DNA of 7,763 nucleotides, from NCBI GenBank assembly GCA_025934385.1, contig JAICYE010000084.1, positions 1-7,763 of the forward strand, in the 5' to 3' direction. Below are positions 6,059-7,763 of this stretch, piece by piece (positions within the stretch are counted from its first letter, which is position 1; each line of letters starts with the position of its first letter). The notes under the pieces are model-generated. The model ran no database searches. It worked only from the letters and a program-made list of their open reading frames with translations, and was not told where the DNA came from. A program made the translations under genes and the position numbers. Source of the stretch: Acidimicrobiia bacterium (GTDB taxonomy: Bacteria; Actinomycetota; Acidimicrobiia; IMCC26256; BP-133).

Positions 6059-7763
<1,705 letters not shown>

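Overview
This window is GC-rich throughout and densely coding on both strands. It carries the ordinary housekeeping and accessory content of a high-GC Actinomycetota chromosome. Acidimicrobiia is my best guess from protein style (the VWA-protein N-terminus, the GH2 subfamily and the SdhAB type), but that comes from memory and not from a search. I see no RNA genes, insertion sequences, integrases, CRISPR arrays or phage genes, and no gene-free stretch longer than 128 bases.

Layout, left to right. (1) 1-343, minus strand: the first 114 codons of a VWA-domain-type protein whose VWA domain lies beyond the left edge. (2) 344-471: a 128-base divergent intergenic region with a perfect 9-bp inverted repeat in the leader of the next gene. 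(3) 472-1416, plus strand: an exported two-domain cupin protein. (4) 1413-2813, minus strand: a MoxR/magnesium-chelatase-like AAA+ ATPase with unusual Walker A and B motifs. (5) 2832-3206, minus strand: a small VOC (glyoxalase-fold) protein lacking most metal ligands. (6) 3226-5313, plus strand: a cytoplasmic glycoside hydrolase family 2 enzyme resembling beta-mannosidase, starting only 19 bases from the divergent VOC gene and probably leaderless. (7) 5282-6058 and 6055-7763+, minus strand: the iron-sulfur subunit (sdhB) and most of the flavoprotein subunit (sdhA) of succinate dehydrogenase. sdhA is cut by the right edge, and an sdhC membrane-anchor gene is expected beyond it.

How the genes relate. 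sdhA and sdhB form one translationally coupled unit (4-base overlap) encoding the soluble part of respiratory complex II. The VOC gene and the AAA+ ATPase gene are 18 bases apart and probably co-transcribed. The ATPase and the VWA protein are the kind of pair that normally sits side by side as chaperone/ATPase and VWA partner. Here a plus-strand secreted cupin gene lies between them, so the two halves are co-oriented but about 1.07 kb apart. Both plus-strand genes run tail-to-tail into minus-strand genes with overlapping ends (4 and 32 bases), leaving no room for conventional intergenic terminators.

I do not see clear evidence for a new multi-gene system. The most noteworthy points are the altered P-loop and Walker B of the ATPase, the cupin gene splitting the ATPase/VWA pair, the asymmetric bicupin, and the palindrome in its leader.
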